64,000 nucleotides of DNA, from contig CAWHNS010000002.1 in assembly GCA_963830715.1 (NCBI GenBank), positions 310,001-374,000 on the forward strand, in the 5' to 3' direction. The stretch's first letter is position 1. Each line of letters starts with the position of its first letter. Positions 1 to 8,184 of this stretch are shown here, piece after piece. The position numbers and the translations under genes are program-made. The stretch comes from CAVVMA01 sp963830715. GTDB taxonomy: Bacteria; Desulfobacterota; Binatia; Binatales; Binataceae. The notes beneath the pieces were generated by a model. It ran no database searches. It worked only from the letters and a program-made list of their open reading frames with translations, and was not told the origin of the DNA.

Positions 1-1
1 G

Positions 2-127
2 CGCTTCGCGAAATTCGCTAAGGCCATTTTCGGGGTTCCGAAAAAGGAAGCCGAAGCTGAGGACGAGAAGTGGCATCGCGAGCGCGCGGAGCGGCGGGCC
101 GCACGAAAAAAGTCCGGGGCGGCTTGA
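2..127 (+). CDS. C-terminal end of a small charged hypothetical protein (5' partial)
   Basis: The open frame enters from the left edge and ends at TGA 125-127, giving about 41 residues. The visible part is very rich in Arg, Lys, Glu and Ala (a VPKKEAEAEDE stretch, then an RAERRAARKK tail), like a short cytoplasmic basic/acidic helical protein. It stops just where the neighbouring transposase element begins: a candidate terminal inverted repeat at 121-132 covers its last codons. It may therefore be an accessory small ORF of that element, or a host gene cut by it. No function is assigned. Confidence 0.4.
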   Translation, partial: RFAKFAKAIFGVPKKEAEAEDEKWHRERAERRAARKKSGAA

Positions 128-1179
128 CTCGGTTCCGATTGCCGCGTGCCTGCCGCGACTTTCACGGTGCGGTCTGTGCGGCGATTTCCGCCTTGCCCGT
201 TAGCTGCTTGTAGGTGAGGCGCTTCCCGCGAACCCGCTCATCGCGCCGATGAATCGGTTGCCATCGTCCGTCTTTCGATTGTTGAACCGGAACACCTGTT
301 CGTCCAGATAGCGGAAAAGGTGAAATGGTTCGACGCTGACGTAGGTTCCCTTGATGCCACGCTTCAACAGCGACCAGAAGTTTTCCATGCCGTTCGTGTG
401 AATCTTGCCGTCCGCGTATCGCTCCGCGTGATCGATGACGTTGTGGACGTAATCAGGTTCGAGGCCCTCATAGCTGCGAAGCGCATCCGTGAACATTTCG
501 CTTCCCGGTTCCACATTCTCGCGAATTTCGCCGTGCAAGGTTCCGCGTCGCACGTTCGGCACGACTTTGGTTCGGACGCGACTATGCCCGTCCGGGCCGT
601 GGCGTTCGAGCAGCCCCATAACTGCGGTTTTGCCCGCGCCGCCGGTTCCCTTGATTGCGGCCTCACGGCGGTCGGCGTGCATGAACCGCGCGAGGCCCCC
701 GATAAAAGATTCGTCGGCCTCGACTTCGCCGGAGAGCTTATCGAACGAGCCAGTATGGATCGCCATGCGCAACCGATGATTCATAAACCACGCGGTCTTC
801 TGGCCCACGCCGATCGCGCGATGAATCTCGTATGAACTGACACCGTTTTTGCAGTTCACCAACAGCCACATCGCGGTGAGCCACTTATCCAGCGGGATAG
901 GCGAATCTTCAAAGATGGTCCCGACTTTGACGCTGAACTGTTGTTGGTCGAGTGTTTGGTCTTGCACTTCCACATCCGGCGCGTCGCGAGAAAGTACAGG
1001 TTATTGCTTCCGCAGGTCGGGCAAGTCACGCCGTCCGGCCAGCGGAGAGCAACCGCGAAACTCAAACAGTTGTCGGGATCGCTGAAGTAGCGGATCGCAG
1101 CCTGTAAGGTCTTCGGTATTCCAAGCTGTCCTGTCTTCATGCTCTAATCATAGCGATTGGGGCTTGGTGCGTCAAGTCT
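121..1179. mobile_element. IS1595/ISXO2-like insertion sequence, decayed
   Basis: The extent is inferred from the transposase remnant (162-1140, minus) plus a weak candidate terminal inverted repeat. The left end at 121-132 reads GGCTTGACTCGG. The reverse complement of the right end at 1168-1179 reads GACTTGACGCAC. They match at 9 of 12 positions around a shared CTTGAC. No target-site duplication could be confirmed by eye. The ends should be regarded as provisional. Confidence 0.4.
162..1140 (-). pseudogene. IS1595-family (ISXO2-like) transposase, two frameshifts
   Basis: The reading starts at ATG 1138-1140 with an N-terminal zinc ribbon (CPTCG, then WKCK). It shifts frame near 950-960, where KCKTKHS must join QQFSVKVGTIFEDS. 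It continues through an ISXO2-type DDE catalytic domain (VEADESFIGG, FTDALRSY, NGMENFWSLLKRG). A second shift near 222-232 restores the expected RGKRLTYKQLTGK tail, ending at TGA 162-164. Taken together the pieces make a normal-length transposase of about 325 residues. Without both corrections the protein cannot be made, so the element is inactive unless the shifts are sequencing errors. No slippery heptamer is evident, and single-ORF transposases are usual for this family. Confidence 0.85.
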
Positions 1180-1221
1180 ATTCTCGCCCTAAATTGAACG
1201 CTCGTAGGGAGGAGCGCGACC

Positions 1222-1586
1222 ATGATCAAGCCACGGGCTTTCAGCCATGCCGGGCTGCGAATCAGCAACCTCGAGAAGTCCCGGCACTTCTACGAGGGGG
1301 TCCTCAACCTGAAGACGATCCCACGTCCCAATTTCGGTTTCGGCGGCGCCTGGTACGGGATCGGCGATAACGCGATTCACCTGATCTGCAGCGAGAATCA
1401 CGGCCGCAAGATCGATCCGCTCGGGCCCCATCTCGCGATCGAAGTCGAAGATTTCGACGCGACCAGGGCAACGCTGAAAGAACTCGGAATCGAGTATCTG
1501 GAAGCGCCGTCCGGGATGGGCGCCGGCGCCAGCTATGGGTGCTCGATCCCGACGGCAACACGATCGAGCTCCGCACCGACAAGTAG
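1222..1586 (+). pseudogene. VOC-family (glyoxalase-fold) protein, 3' frameshift
   Basis: ATG 1222 follows a GGGAGGAG ribosome binding site. The product begins with a typical VOC beta-alpha-beta unit (FSHAGLRISNLEKSRHFY) and has a second half around GPHLAIEVEDFDATRATL. Near 1520-1535 one base appears to be missing. The expected C-terminal strand LWVLDPDGNTIELRTDK lies in another frame and ends at TAG 1584-1586. With the repair the protein is about 121 aa, the normal size of a single-module VOC protein (metal-dependent dioxygenase, isomerase or resistance-type folds). The substrate cannot be told. It may be a functional gene with a sequencing indel. Confidence 0.75.
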
Positions 1587-1602
1587 CTCCGGCGCGGGCC
1601 GC

Positions 1603-2240
1603 CTAAGGCGGCGGCGTGAACAGTTCCGCGGTGGCCAGCGCCGCGTTGATTCCCTCCCCACCGGCGATCAGGACGGATCCATCGCCGAGCAGGGTTGCGG
1701 TCTGGAAGGTGCGGGCGGTCGTCATGTTATCGGTCGGCGTGAAGCTTCCCTGGCCGCTATTGCCTGCGGGATCGAAGATTTCGGCGGTGTCCTGCGGCTC
1801 GATCTGCCCGAATGCGTTCAGAATATATCCGCCCATTATCAACACCTTCGCATTCATGCCGTCGCCGAGCAGCGTTGCCGTTGCGCCGAACAGGATCGCG
1901 GTCATGACGGCGCCGCCATGCTGAAGAACTTCCGGTCTGACCGCTAACGCACGAGAACTGACCGGTGCCCGGATCGATCCGGCGACCGGCAAATTCAGTG
2001 CCGCCGGAAGCATGAATGAGCCTCGTTCCTTCCAGACCAGCACGTTGCTCGGAGACGGCAGGGTGCTAATCGCGGGCGGCTCATTATTTGCCGATCTGAG
2101 CACCGAAATTTGCCGCCTGCGACCAGCACTCTGCCGTCGTTCAATCGGGTCGCCGTATGCTGAACGCGCGGCGCCGTCATGACCGGATTGCAGGCCGGGG
2201 GACTGCCGCTCGAGCCGCCGACGCACAAGAATTGTCCGCT
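1603..2240 (-). pseudogene. Kelch-repeat (galactose-oxidase-like beta-propeller) remnant
   Basis: The minus strand carries kelch-type repeat units spread over several frames. Near 2150-2240 there is PRVQHTATRLNDGRVLVAGG. Near 1650-1900 there are TATLLGDG...VLIMGGY and FQTATLLGDGSVLIAGG, with AEIFDPA and TAELFTPPP between and after them. These are the hallmarks of secreted kelch propellers, but the stretch from about 1920 to 2150 is broken into different frames and the N-terminal half with any signal peptide is missing. The reading is lost at about 2225-2245, where an oppositely oriented gene fragment begins. It is a decayed and truncated gene; the original function is unknown. Confidence 0.6.
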
Positions 2241-2867
2241 TGCCAGGTGGCGTTCGTTCGCGAAGTCATCGACAACAGGAACCTCTACACGACCACTACC
2301 ACGTTCGCGATAGAGGCGATCGACAGCGACGGCTCGAACGAGCATGATGTAGTGCCTGCCACGCAAACCTATGCTTTCGTACTGCCCAGGTGGTCGGCGG
2401 ATAGTCAGAAGTTGTACTTTACGGTTTCCGATCCGGCCGGCACGTCGCAGGGCGTATGGGTAGTCAATGCGGACGGGACTGGGCTTCAAGCGTTCCTCAA
2501 GCCGCCGGCATTCTACGCCGACCCGAGCTGGGCCGCGCTCAATATCGGGGTTCCCGTCCTGGCGGTGACGCCTGCGGCGCTCAATTTCGGGAGCGTCGTT
2601 GCGCACGCTTCCAAAACGCTCACGCTCAGGATAAGGAACACCGGGCAGGCGCCGCTGACCGGCAACGTCGGTGTGAGCAAGCTCGGCGCGCCGTTCAAGG
2701 CGCTCGCGGGAGTCGGCGGATTCAGCCTCGCGAGCGGGGGTATCGTGGTGGTAAACGTGAGATTCACGCCGGCTATCAAAGGCTCGTTCGGCGGCACGAT
2801 CAAGTTGACCAGCAACGATCCGCTCCATCGCGCGGTCAACGTGGCTGTTAGCGGCCGCGGCAGTTGA
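2240..2867 (+). pseudogene. TolB-like/choice-of-anchor D protein, 5'-truncated
   Basis: An open frame ends at TGA 2865-2867. Its first recognisable part (VAFVREVIDNRNLYT, then ADSQKLYFTVSD and VWVVNADGTGL) resembles a TolB/PD40 propeller blade. The second part (LAVTPAALNFGSVV to VNVAVSGRGS) is a choice-of-anchor D (Ig-like, ASPM-SPD-2-Hydin type) domain usually found at the C-terminus of secreted proteins. There is no signal peptide and no good start, because homology begins abruptly at about 2240, next to the truncated kelch gene on the other strand. The same anchor domain is present in the intact gene at 3374-5227. Confidence 0.6.
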
Positions 2868-2892
2868 GCAGGCAACCAGGCGAGGATTCGAC

Positions 2893-3345
2893 ATGCTGCA
2901 TGGATCGATCAATCACGTTTCGATCACGGTCAGCAATCTCCGTGAGTCCCTCAAGTTCTTCCAGCCGCTGCTGAGGTTCCTCGGATACGCGGTCGGGGAC
3001 GTCTTTCGGAGCCAGAGCGGTTCCGAGCTGACGGTCAACATCAATGGCGCCAACGGCACGGCCTTCAACATCTGGCAGGCGAAGCCGGGTCTGGCGGAGC
3101 ATCCGTTCGAGGTTTACGAACCCGGACTTCATCACGTGGCCTTCAACGTCGAGCGACATGACCAGGTCGATGCCGTGCACCGGCTGGTCCGCGAGCTCGG
3201 CGCGGAAGTCCTTGACGGGCCCGGCGAATTCCCATTCGGACCGGGCGGCTACTACGCAGTCTATTTTCTGGGCCCAGACCGATTGAAGTTCGAGGTCGTA
3301 CACATGCCGATGGCGGAGCAGAGGTACCGGGAAATGATGCGCTAA
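2893..3345 (+). CDS. VOC-family (glyoxalase/bleomycin resistance fold) protein
   Basis: The 150-residue product has two beta-alpha-beta-beta-beta modules. Likely metal ligands follow the usual pattern: His in the first strand (NHVSITV), His in GLHHVAF near residue 80, and Glu in LKFEVVH near residue 134. ATG 2893 follows a GCGAGG Shine-Dalgarno-like stretch. Members of this group are glyoxalase-I-like lyases, dioxygenases or isomerases. The KFEVVHMP C-terminal pattern is common in lactoylglutathione lyase-like proteins, but the substrate is not predictable. It stands alone between the truncated anchor-D gene and the convergent surface-protein gene. Confidence 0.85.
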   Translation: MLHGSINHVSITVSNLRESLKFFQPLLRFLGYAVGDVFRSQSGSELTVNINGANGTAFNIWQAKPGLAEHPFEVYEPGLHHVAFNVERHDQVDAVHRLVRELGAEVLDGPGEFPFGPGGYYAVYFLGPDRLKFEVVHMPMAEQRYREMMR

Positions 3346-3373
3346 CTCTTCGGAAATCCATAGTACCCGGTTG

Positions 3374-5227
3374 TTATTTTCCCGTGCCTATGAGATCGAC
3401 CGACACTGACTCGTTGTTCGGGTCGTCGCTGGTTATCTTCAGTGCGCCGTTAAATTCGATTGCCGCAGTGGGCGCGAATTGAACGGTGATACTGGTCTTA
3501 ACGCCTTTTGCCATTGCGAACCCGCCGGCCCCCGATATCACGCTGAACGCCGTATTCGCCAGACTGCTGCTATCCACGTAACCGTGCAGCACGCCAAGCT
3601 GAGTATTCGTTATGTTGAAGGTCTTCGCACTGGTTTTGCCGACGGCTACCTTTTTGAAGCTGATCGTCTTCGGCGCGCTTATCTGGCCGGCCACGCCCAC
3701 GCCCGACACCTCCACGTTCACGAACGGATTATTCGGATCGGTGCATGAGATGGCGACATTCCCGTTGAACTGTCCGGGCGACCTGGGCGCGAACTGAACG
3801 CCAACGTCATAGGTCTGGTTGTGCGCCAGGCTGAAGAGGCCAGCCCCTGAACCGGTGAAGGGCAGGCTCAGCTGCAAATTGACGCCGCCCTTGAGAACTC
3901 CGGTGCCGACGTTCGTGATTTTGAGCGTGTGCTCGACGGGGCCGGTGTCGGTGCCGACCCTCCTGAACTCTATTGCCGCGTTCGAGATCACCAGCGTTCC
4001 GCCGAAGATCGGCTGCACAGGAGTCGGTGAGGGTCTCGGCGTTCGGATTGGCGTCGGCGTGGCAGTTCGCGTGTGAGTGGGGGTCGGCTTCCGGGTCGGA
4101 GTGGGCGTGGCCGTATGCTTCGGAGTCGGGGTGCGACTCGGCGTCGGCCTTGGAGTTCGAGTGGGCGTGGGTGTTGCGGTCGGGGTCGGCGTGGGCGTCC
4201 GGGTAGGAATAGGGGAGGGAGTTGGCGTCGGAGTCCGGGTCGGCGTCGCCGTTGCCGTCGCCGTCGGAGTGGGAGTTCGAGTCGGCGCAGGAGTGCGGGT
4301 CGGCGTCGATGTCGCCGTCGGCGTTGGCGTCGCGATCGGAGTTGGAGTGGCGGTTGGAGTCGGCGTTCCGGTTGGAGTTGATGTCGGCGTCGGCGTAGAA
4401 GTCGCCGGAGGAGCCAGATCGATCTGATAGCCGATGTTGTCGCCCGCGTTTTCGGCGGTCTCGGTCTGGTCGCCGGTCATCGTTCCGGAACTCACCGGGG
4501 CGTTGGCTGCGTCATTCCGGATGTCGGGACCGACGAACGAAAGATCATGCTGGTATACCTGCGAATAGCCCGGCGCGCCTGAGAGCGAGTTGTCTCCAGC
4601 GATTCCAAAGGCCAGCAAGCCCAGAGTGTCGTCCGTCGTCGATGTGATCGACGGCGCGGTCAGGGTCGCGCTGGCCATCGTGCACAGCGACGAAACGGCC
4701 TCGATCGGCGCGACCGTATCGACGTTCGAGAAAGCGGCAATACCGCCGGAAGCGAGGAATTTTCCCGGTTCTCCGGCCATCGGGAACCCCCAGGTGTATT
4801 GGGTCGCGGAGGTGTCGGTTTCGTCGGCGATCCGGAAGACTATCGACATCTGAAGATCGATCCCGCAAGCGACATCGGGCCCGGCGCGGGTCCATCCCGA
4901 CGGAATCGTTACGGTGGCCAATCCAGCGTCAGGGCCGTTCAGCAGCGTCTGGATCGCGACCGTCGCGAGCAGGAATTGCCCGGGCGTTACGCCATTGGGC
5001 AGCGCGATCGTCAGGAACGATTGTCCGTTCCGGGTCGTGTCCGCAGTCGATGATCCGATGACGATCGGAGCGGCCGCGCTCTGCGCCGGACGCGCAATCA
5101 CGTAGGAATCGACCGGCCCGCCGATCGCTGCGGCCCCCGCCGTGCAGATCGATGCCGCGAGGGCGAAACAGCAGACGGCGCGTTTCAAAACTCTTCCATC
5201 CACGCCGCCGAGACCAAAAGGCGGCAC
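3374..5227 (-). CDS. Secreted surface protein with Thr-Pro-rich linker and two choice-of-anchor D domains
   Basis: The product is up to 617 aa. The annotated start is GTG 5225-5227; the N-terminal signal (LKRAVCCFALAASICTAGAAA) suggests the true start may be a GTG or TTG a few codons downstream. After the signal comes a beta-rich domain (about residues 50-270). Next is a linker of about 130 residues built from TPTPT, ATPTPT and RTPTPT units (about 274-402). Two Ig-like choice-of-anchor D domains follow (about 405-510 ending in VEVSGVGV, and 512-617 ending in VDLIGTGK). Such linkers are typical of extended, possibly glycosylated surface proteins. It lies downstream of the Tad pilin-like genes on the same strand, so it may be exported with or displayed beside that system. 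No enzymatic motif is seen. Confidence 0.75.
   Translation of the reverse strand: MPPFGLGGVDGRVLKRAVCCFALAASICTAGAAAIGGPVDSYVIARPAQSAAAPIVIGSSTADTTRNGQSFLTIALPNGVTPGQFLLATVAIQTLLNGPDAGLATVTIPSGWTRAGPDVACGIDLQMSIVFRIADETDTSATQYTWGFPMAGEPGKFLASGGIAAFSNVDTVAPIEAVSSLCTMASATLTAPSITSTTDDTLGLLAFGIAGDNSLSGAPGYSQVYQHDLSFVGPDIRNDAANAPVSSGTMTGDQTETAENAGDNIGYQIDLAPPATSTPTPTSTPTGTPTPTATPTPIATPTPTATSTPTRTPAPTRTPTPTATATATPTRTPTPTPSPIPTRTPTPTPTATPTPTRTPRPTPSRTPTPKHTATPTPTRKPTPTHTRTATPTPIRTPRPSPTPVQPIFGGTLVISNAAIEFRRVGTDTGPVEHTLKITNVGTGVLKGGVNLQLSLPFTGSGAGLFSLAHNQTYDVGVQFAPRSPGQFNGNVAISCTDPNNPFVNVEVSGVGVAGQISAPKTISFKKVAVGKTSAKTFNITNTQLGVLHGYVDSSSLANTAFSVISGAGGFAMAKGVKTSITVQFAPTAAIEFNGALKITSDDPNNESVSVDLIGTGK
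4022..4405 (-). repeat. Low-complexity Thr-Pro coding repeat
   Basis: About 380 nt of degenerate 6-12 bp tandem units (GTCGGCGT/GTGGGCGT on the plus strand) encode alternating Thr-Pro with interspersed Ala, Arg and Ser on the minus strand. The opposite strand shows a false Gly-Val repeat ORF. The region is likely to be length-variable between strains through slippage or recombination. Confidence 0.85.
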
Positions 5228-5380
5228 AAAATAGGAATGCTATCCGGCGAGGCGGCACTGTCACAAGTGACGTTTCGCGCCTGGGCGGAACTTGCCTGAC
5301 GCGAGCCGGGTCGGAGGCGGGACCTCGGAGCGTGCCGGACGGTAGTAGCGCGCGGGGCGCCGCGCGCGGGCGGCCGTCCA

Positions 5381-5809
5381 CTACTGCGAGACGAGCATCC
5401 GCGAAGTGCTGGTGAGGGTTACGCTGGTCGTCGGCACCAGCGGTATCTGCATCTTGAATTTGTAGGAGACGACTACCTGCGCATCATCCTTCGTGGGGAC
5501 GTTGGGGTCGGCCGGCCAGGTTACAGTGACGGTTAGATTCTGCGAACTGAGGCCGCTCGCGGCATTGATCGCTTGCTGCTGGATCTGGCTGGTCGTTGCC
5601 GGGTTGGCGCTGGTCGGGCTGTGTACGATAGCGTAGCGAACAGCCGCTCTGGCCGCGTCGGATACCGCGGTGTAACAGTACACCGCCTCGCCCATCTGCA
5701 TGGTTCCGAAGAGGGTGACAAAAAAAGCTATCGCGACTATGGAAAATTCGAGCATCGTCTGACCACGCCGCCGCGCTCTCTTGGGCGCCGCCGGGGAGAC
5801 CGCAATCAC
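5381..5809 (-). CDS. TadE-like pilin-family protein
   Basis: The start is placed at GTG 5807-5809, which overlaps the stop of the upstream gene by four bases (GTGA), indicating translational coupling. A longer reading is possible but has no support. The 142-residue product has a short basic N-terminus (RARRRGQTMLEFSIV) leading into one transmembrane helix (residues about 20-40), then an alanine-rich helix (AVSDAARAAVRYAIVH) and a beta-rich C-terminal part. This is the TadE/TadG pseudopilin architecture, with QTMLEF corresponding to the usual G-x-x-x-x-E/V-E-F processing site. It is likely an inner-membrane pseudopilin or minor pilin processed by a prepilin peptidase. It is the last gene of a three-gene minus-strand operon. 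Confidence 0.75.
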   Translation of the reverse strand: MIAVSPAAPKRARRRGQTMLEFSIVAIAFFVTLFGTMQMGEAVYCYTAVSDAARAAVRYAIVHSPTSANPATTSQIQQQAINAASGLSSQNLTVTVTWPADPNVPTKDDAQVVVSYKFKMQIPLVPTTSVTLTSTSRMLVSQ

Positions 5810-6279
5810 TGCTGCACCTCCATTACCGCCTCCCGGGTCAGTGTCGCGGTGGAGGGTATCAGCGGATAGTTGATCAGCGTCTTGAACGTGGTCGTCACGG
5901 TGACTTGCACGTATGTACCCGCCGGGCTGTAGGTGCAGTAGCTTGTGGGACAGACCGTCACTGACGAACCGGTCTGGCAGGTGCACTGGCTGGCCGTCAC
6001 GCTGGGAGTCGTTAGATTGGTGGCATCCTGCTTCGCCGCGGCGACCATCCCGGATGAATCGGCGGCGGCGGCCAGGCTCTGCGAGCCGTACTGAGCACCT
6101 GCTCGCGCGGCGCTGGCTACGCCGACACTCACGTAAAAGAGCCGCCCGAAGTCGGCCGAGACCAGCAAAATGGCCACCATAACCAGGGCTCCCATGGCCA
6201 TCTCGACCGCGCTCTGACCGCGCTCGTAAGCACGCCGTCTCCGCGGGATGCCCCCATCTCGAACATGGCCATTACTCAT
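5806..6279 (-). CDS. TadE/TadG-like pilin-family protein
   Basis: The 157-residue protein has a basic N-terminus with an ERGQSAVEMAMG motif, one transmembrane helix (ALVMVAILLVSADFGRLFYV) and a helical AARAGAQYGSQ segment, as in TadE-like proteins. It has four extra cysteines in the C-terminal half (CTCQTG, VCPTSYC) that could form disulfides outside the membrane. The start ATG 6277-6279 lies inside the end of the upstream gene (overlap 8 nt), and its stop overlaps the next gene by 4 nt, so all three are co-translated. Confidence 0.75.
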   Translation of the reverse strand: MSNGHVRDGGIPRRRRAYERGQSAVEMAMGALVMVAILLVSADFGRLFYVSVGVASAARAGAQYGSQSLAAAADSSGMVAAAKQDATNLTTPSVTASQCTCQTGSSVTVCPTSYCTYSPAGTYVQVTVTTTFKTLINYPLIPSTATLTREAVMEVQQ

Positions 6280-7810
6280 AAAGCGTGCTCGACTTGATCG
6301 GCGCGCCGTCGGCCAGCGACGAGTAGTTGGAGCCCAGGGTAATCGAAGAGTTGCCGGTGACCGTGATCGTACTGGCGACGATCACAGTATAGCCGGAAAC
6401 GCTGGAGTTGCCGTTGTAGGACACCGCGGTGGTGGGAAAGTAGAGCACTCCGTCGAAGGTTGAAGAGGAGTTGCCTACGATTGTGCTGCCCGGGGAACCC
6501 GAGGCGACCGATCGATCCTGAAGAAAGAGCATCGCCTCCATCGAGCCGGAAGTGGGCGCGCTGAAGTTCGCCGTTTCATTGCCGGTAAGGTTGAACCCCT
6601 TGTAGGCGAAGCTGGTCGAGGAGGTGTTGTAGAACGTCACGCCGGTGCCGGTCAGGGTCGAGTTGCCGGTAACCGAAAAGCCGCCGCCGGCCAGGATGTA
6701 GGTGCCGGGGTTGAAGGTTATGTGGGCATTGCCGCTAATCGAGATACCGCCTGCGTACAGACCGGGACTCAGCGTCACGGTGTTGTTTCCCGTGATCGAG
6801 ATCGGACCGCAGAATGTATACAGCCCGGAGTTGAAGGTCGTCGTCGCGTTGCCGCCGATCGATATGCTGGCGCCCGTGCCTCCTCCGTTCTGGTACTGGC
6901 CGGGGTTGAAGGTCACGTTTGCCCCGGTCCCGCCGATGCTGATCGCGGCAGAGCTGCCGGTGGCGTTGCCGTACGTGCCCGAAGTGAACGTCACGACGTT
7001 GTTGATGCCGCTGATGCTGATACCGCCGGCGTACACGCCGACCGGCACGGTTACGGTCTGACTGATGCCGCTTTCGGAATAGCTGCCGCTGCTGGTGGTG
7101 GCGGCCTGCGTGCACGTTGCAACTGTCGGTGAGGCGTGCCCGGCGAAGGGATCCGAGGCAGGCGCCATACCGGTTTTCGGGGTGGGCGACAGCGTGATCG
7201 TGCCGCTGGTCGTATAGTTGCCCACAACGCCGATCGAAGTCGCGGTCACGCTGCCATTGCCGCTCGCGCTCAGCGCCGTCGAACTGCTGGAATCGTCCAG
7301 AATGCCGCAGGCCGCGTTGACGGTGATGTTTCCCGTGAGGCTTATCGCCGCCGGCTGGCTGGGTGCGAGGGCATAGACGCAAGCGGGTCCGGTCACGCCG
7401 CCGCCCACGGCCCGCGCGGTCACGCTGACCGTCTTGTAGCCGAGCACGGTCAAAAAGAACGTCGATACCGGCTGCGTGACCAGGACCTCGTAATAGTTGC
7501 TGTTGCCCGAGTAGGTCCCGCTTGCCGGCGGATTGTTGACGGTTACCGTCACGTTGTTCTGGCCGTTGGTGAAGCCGTTGAGCGATGAGGCGGTGCGGGC
7601 GGCGCTGGTGGTGCTTTGGCCCCCTCGCGCCGCCGTGACCGCCGCTATTGAGGCGGCGTCGGCGGCAGTTTGCATCGCCCGCTGCTGAGTCCACAGGAAG
7701 CCCACATCAATCGCCATCCCGGCGAGTCCCATCAGGACCGTGATCGATAGCGCTACCAGCGTTATGACCTGGCCCAGTCGGCGATTGTGTCTTGCCGCAG
7801 TCCCCAACAT
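6272..7810 (-). CDS. TadG-like pilus-assembly protein with Asn/Gly-rich beta-helix-like region
   Basis: The 512-residue product starts at ATG 7808-7810 with an AGGAAG ribosome binding site 4 nt upstream. The N-terminus (RRLGQVITLVALSITVLMGLAGMAIDVG) is the TadE/TadG-like Flp-assembly segment: one TM helix, then a TQQRAMQTAADAASIAA helix. The bulk (about residues 140-480) is rich in Asn, Gly, Ser and Thr with repeated strands such as ISISGN, VTFNPG, LYAGG and GNSTLTG, suggesting a right-handed beta-helix or similar repetitive beta fold on the outer face. It is the first gene of the operon, 20 nt behind a predicted transcription start. None of the Tad secretion machinery (ATPase TadA, RcpA secretin, TadB/C) is in the window. 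Confidence 0.75.
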   Translation of the reverse strand: MLGTAARHNRRLGQVITLVALSITVLMGLAGMAIDVGFLWTQQRAMQTAADAASIAAVTAARGGQSTTSAARTASSLNGFTNGQNNVTVTVNNPPASGTYSGNSNYYEVLVTQPVSTFFLTVLGYKTVSVTARAVGGGVTGPACVYALAPSQPAAISLTGNITVNAACGILDDSSSSTALSASGNGSVTATSIGVVGNYTTSGTITLSPTPKTGMAPASDPFAGHASPTVATCTQAATTSSGSYSESGISQTVTVPVGVYAGGISISGINNVVTFTSGTYGNATGSSAAISIGGTGANVTFNPGQYQNGGGTGASISIGGNATTTFNSGLYTFCGPISITGNNTVTLSPGLYAGGISISGNAHITFNPGTYILAGGGFSVTGNSTLTGTGVTFYNTSSTSFAYKGFNLTGNETANFSAPTSGSMEAMLFLQDRSVASGSPGSTIVGNSSSTFDGVLYFPTTAVSYNGNSSVSGYTVIVASTITVTGNSSITLGSNYSSLADGAPIKSSTLYE

Positions 7811-7837
7811 CGAACTTCCTGATACCCCCGCGGTCCA

Positions 7838-7866
7838 ATGCTACCATCAGTAGGTATCTATGACAA
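7838..7866 (-). promoter_or_regulatory. Predicted sigma70-type promoter of the TadG/TadE operon
   Basis: On the minus strand, TTGTCA (7861-7866) and TAGCAT (7838-7843) are separated by exactly 17 bp in an AT-richer patch of an otherwise GC-rich region. The predicted start point would lie about 20 nt before the ATG at 7810, leaving room for the AGGAAG ribosome binding site. Confidence 0.5.
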
Positions 7867-8184
7867 TATGTGGCAGGCCGGGGCATTCGCTCCGGCGGAT
7901 TGGTCGGATTGACCCCGGATCGCGCCGCAGAGCGCGATCGTTCAGCGTGCAGATCGCGAGTTTCCGGCGCGGTCAGGCCGCCCTGGCGCGGCTGGCCTGG
8001 AAACAGTCCGCCGCAACCTTCGCGCCGGCAGCGGCCGCGGGAACTGCGCCGCCGGGCTGCCCCGGTCGCCTGGCTCCGATACCTTGACGGCGGCGCCAAA
8101 ACTTGATTGTGCTTTCCATTAAGCTCGTCAACTCGATCTGATCATGGCCTGCCCTCTGGTTGGGGGTCTGGGAAGGAGGATGTC
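7867..8184. other. Intergenic region, no gene seen
   Basis: This GC-rich stretch lies between the divergent TadG-like and PuuD-like genes. Short overlapping open frames on both strands lack ribosome binding sites and protein-like composition. The only clear element is the GGAAGGAGG ribosome binding site at 8171-8179, serving the gene at 8185. Confidence 0.5.

Noticed and set aside
950..960. Programmed frameshift in the IS1595-like transposase
   Set aside because: No slippery heptamer seen, a second break exists near the 3' end, and family members are usually single ORFs.
4022..4405. Tandem repeats as a possible CRISPR array
   Set aside because: Units are 6-12 bp, degenerate and coding, with no spacers or cas genes.
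4077..4427. Plus-strand Gly-Val-rich ORF (valine/glycine repeat protein)
   Set aside because: It is antisense to the Thr-Pro linker of the minus-strand surface protein; it has no ribosome binding site, and the repeat composition explains both strands.
5810..5986. N-terminal extension of the TadE-like gene
   Set aside because: The GTG at 5807-5809 overlaps the upstream stop and begins right before the basic leader; upstream codons read in the opposite-frame coding part of the previous gene.
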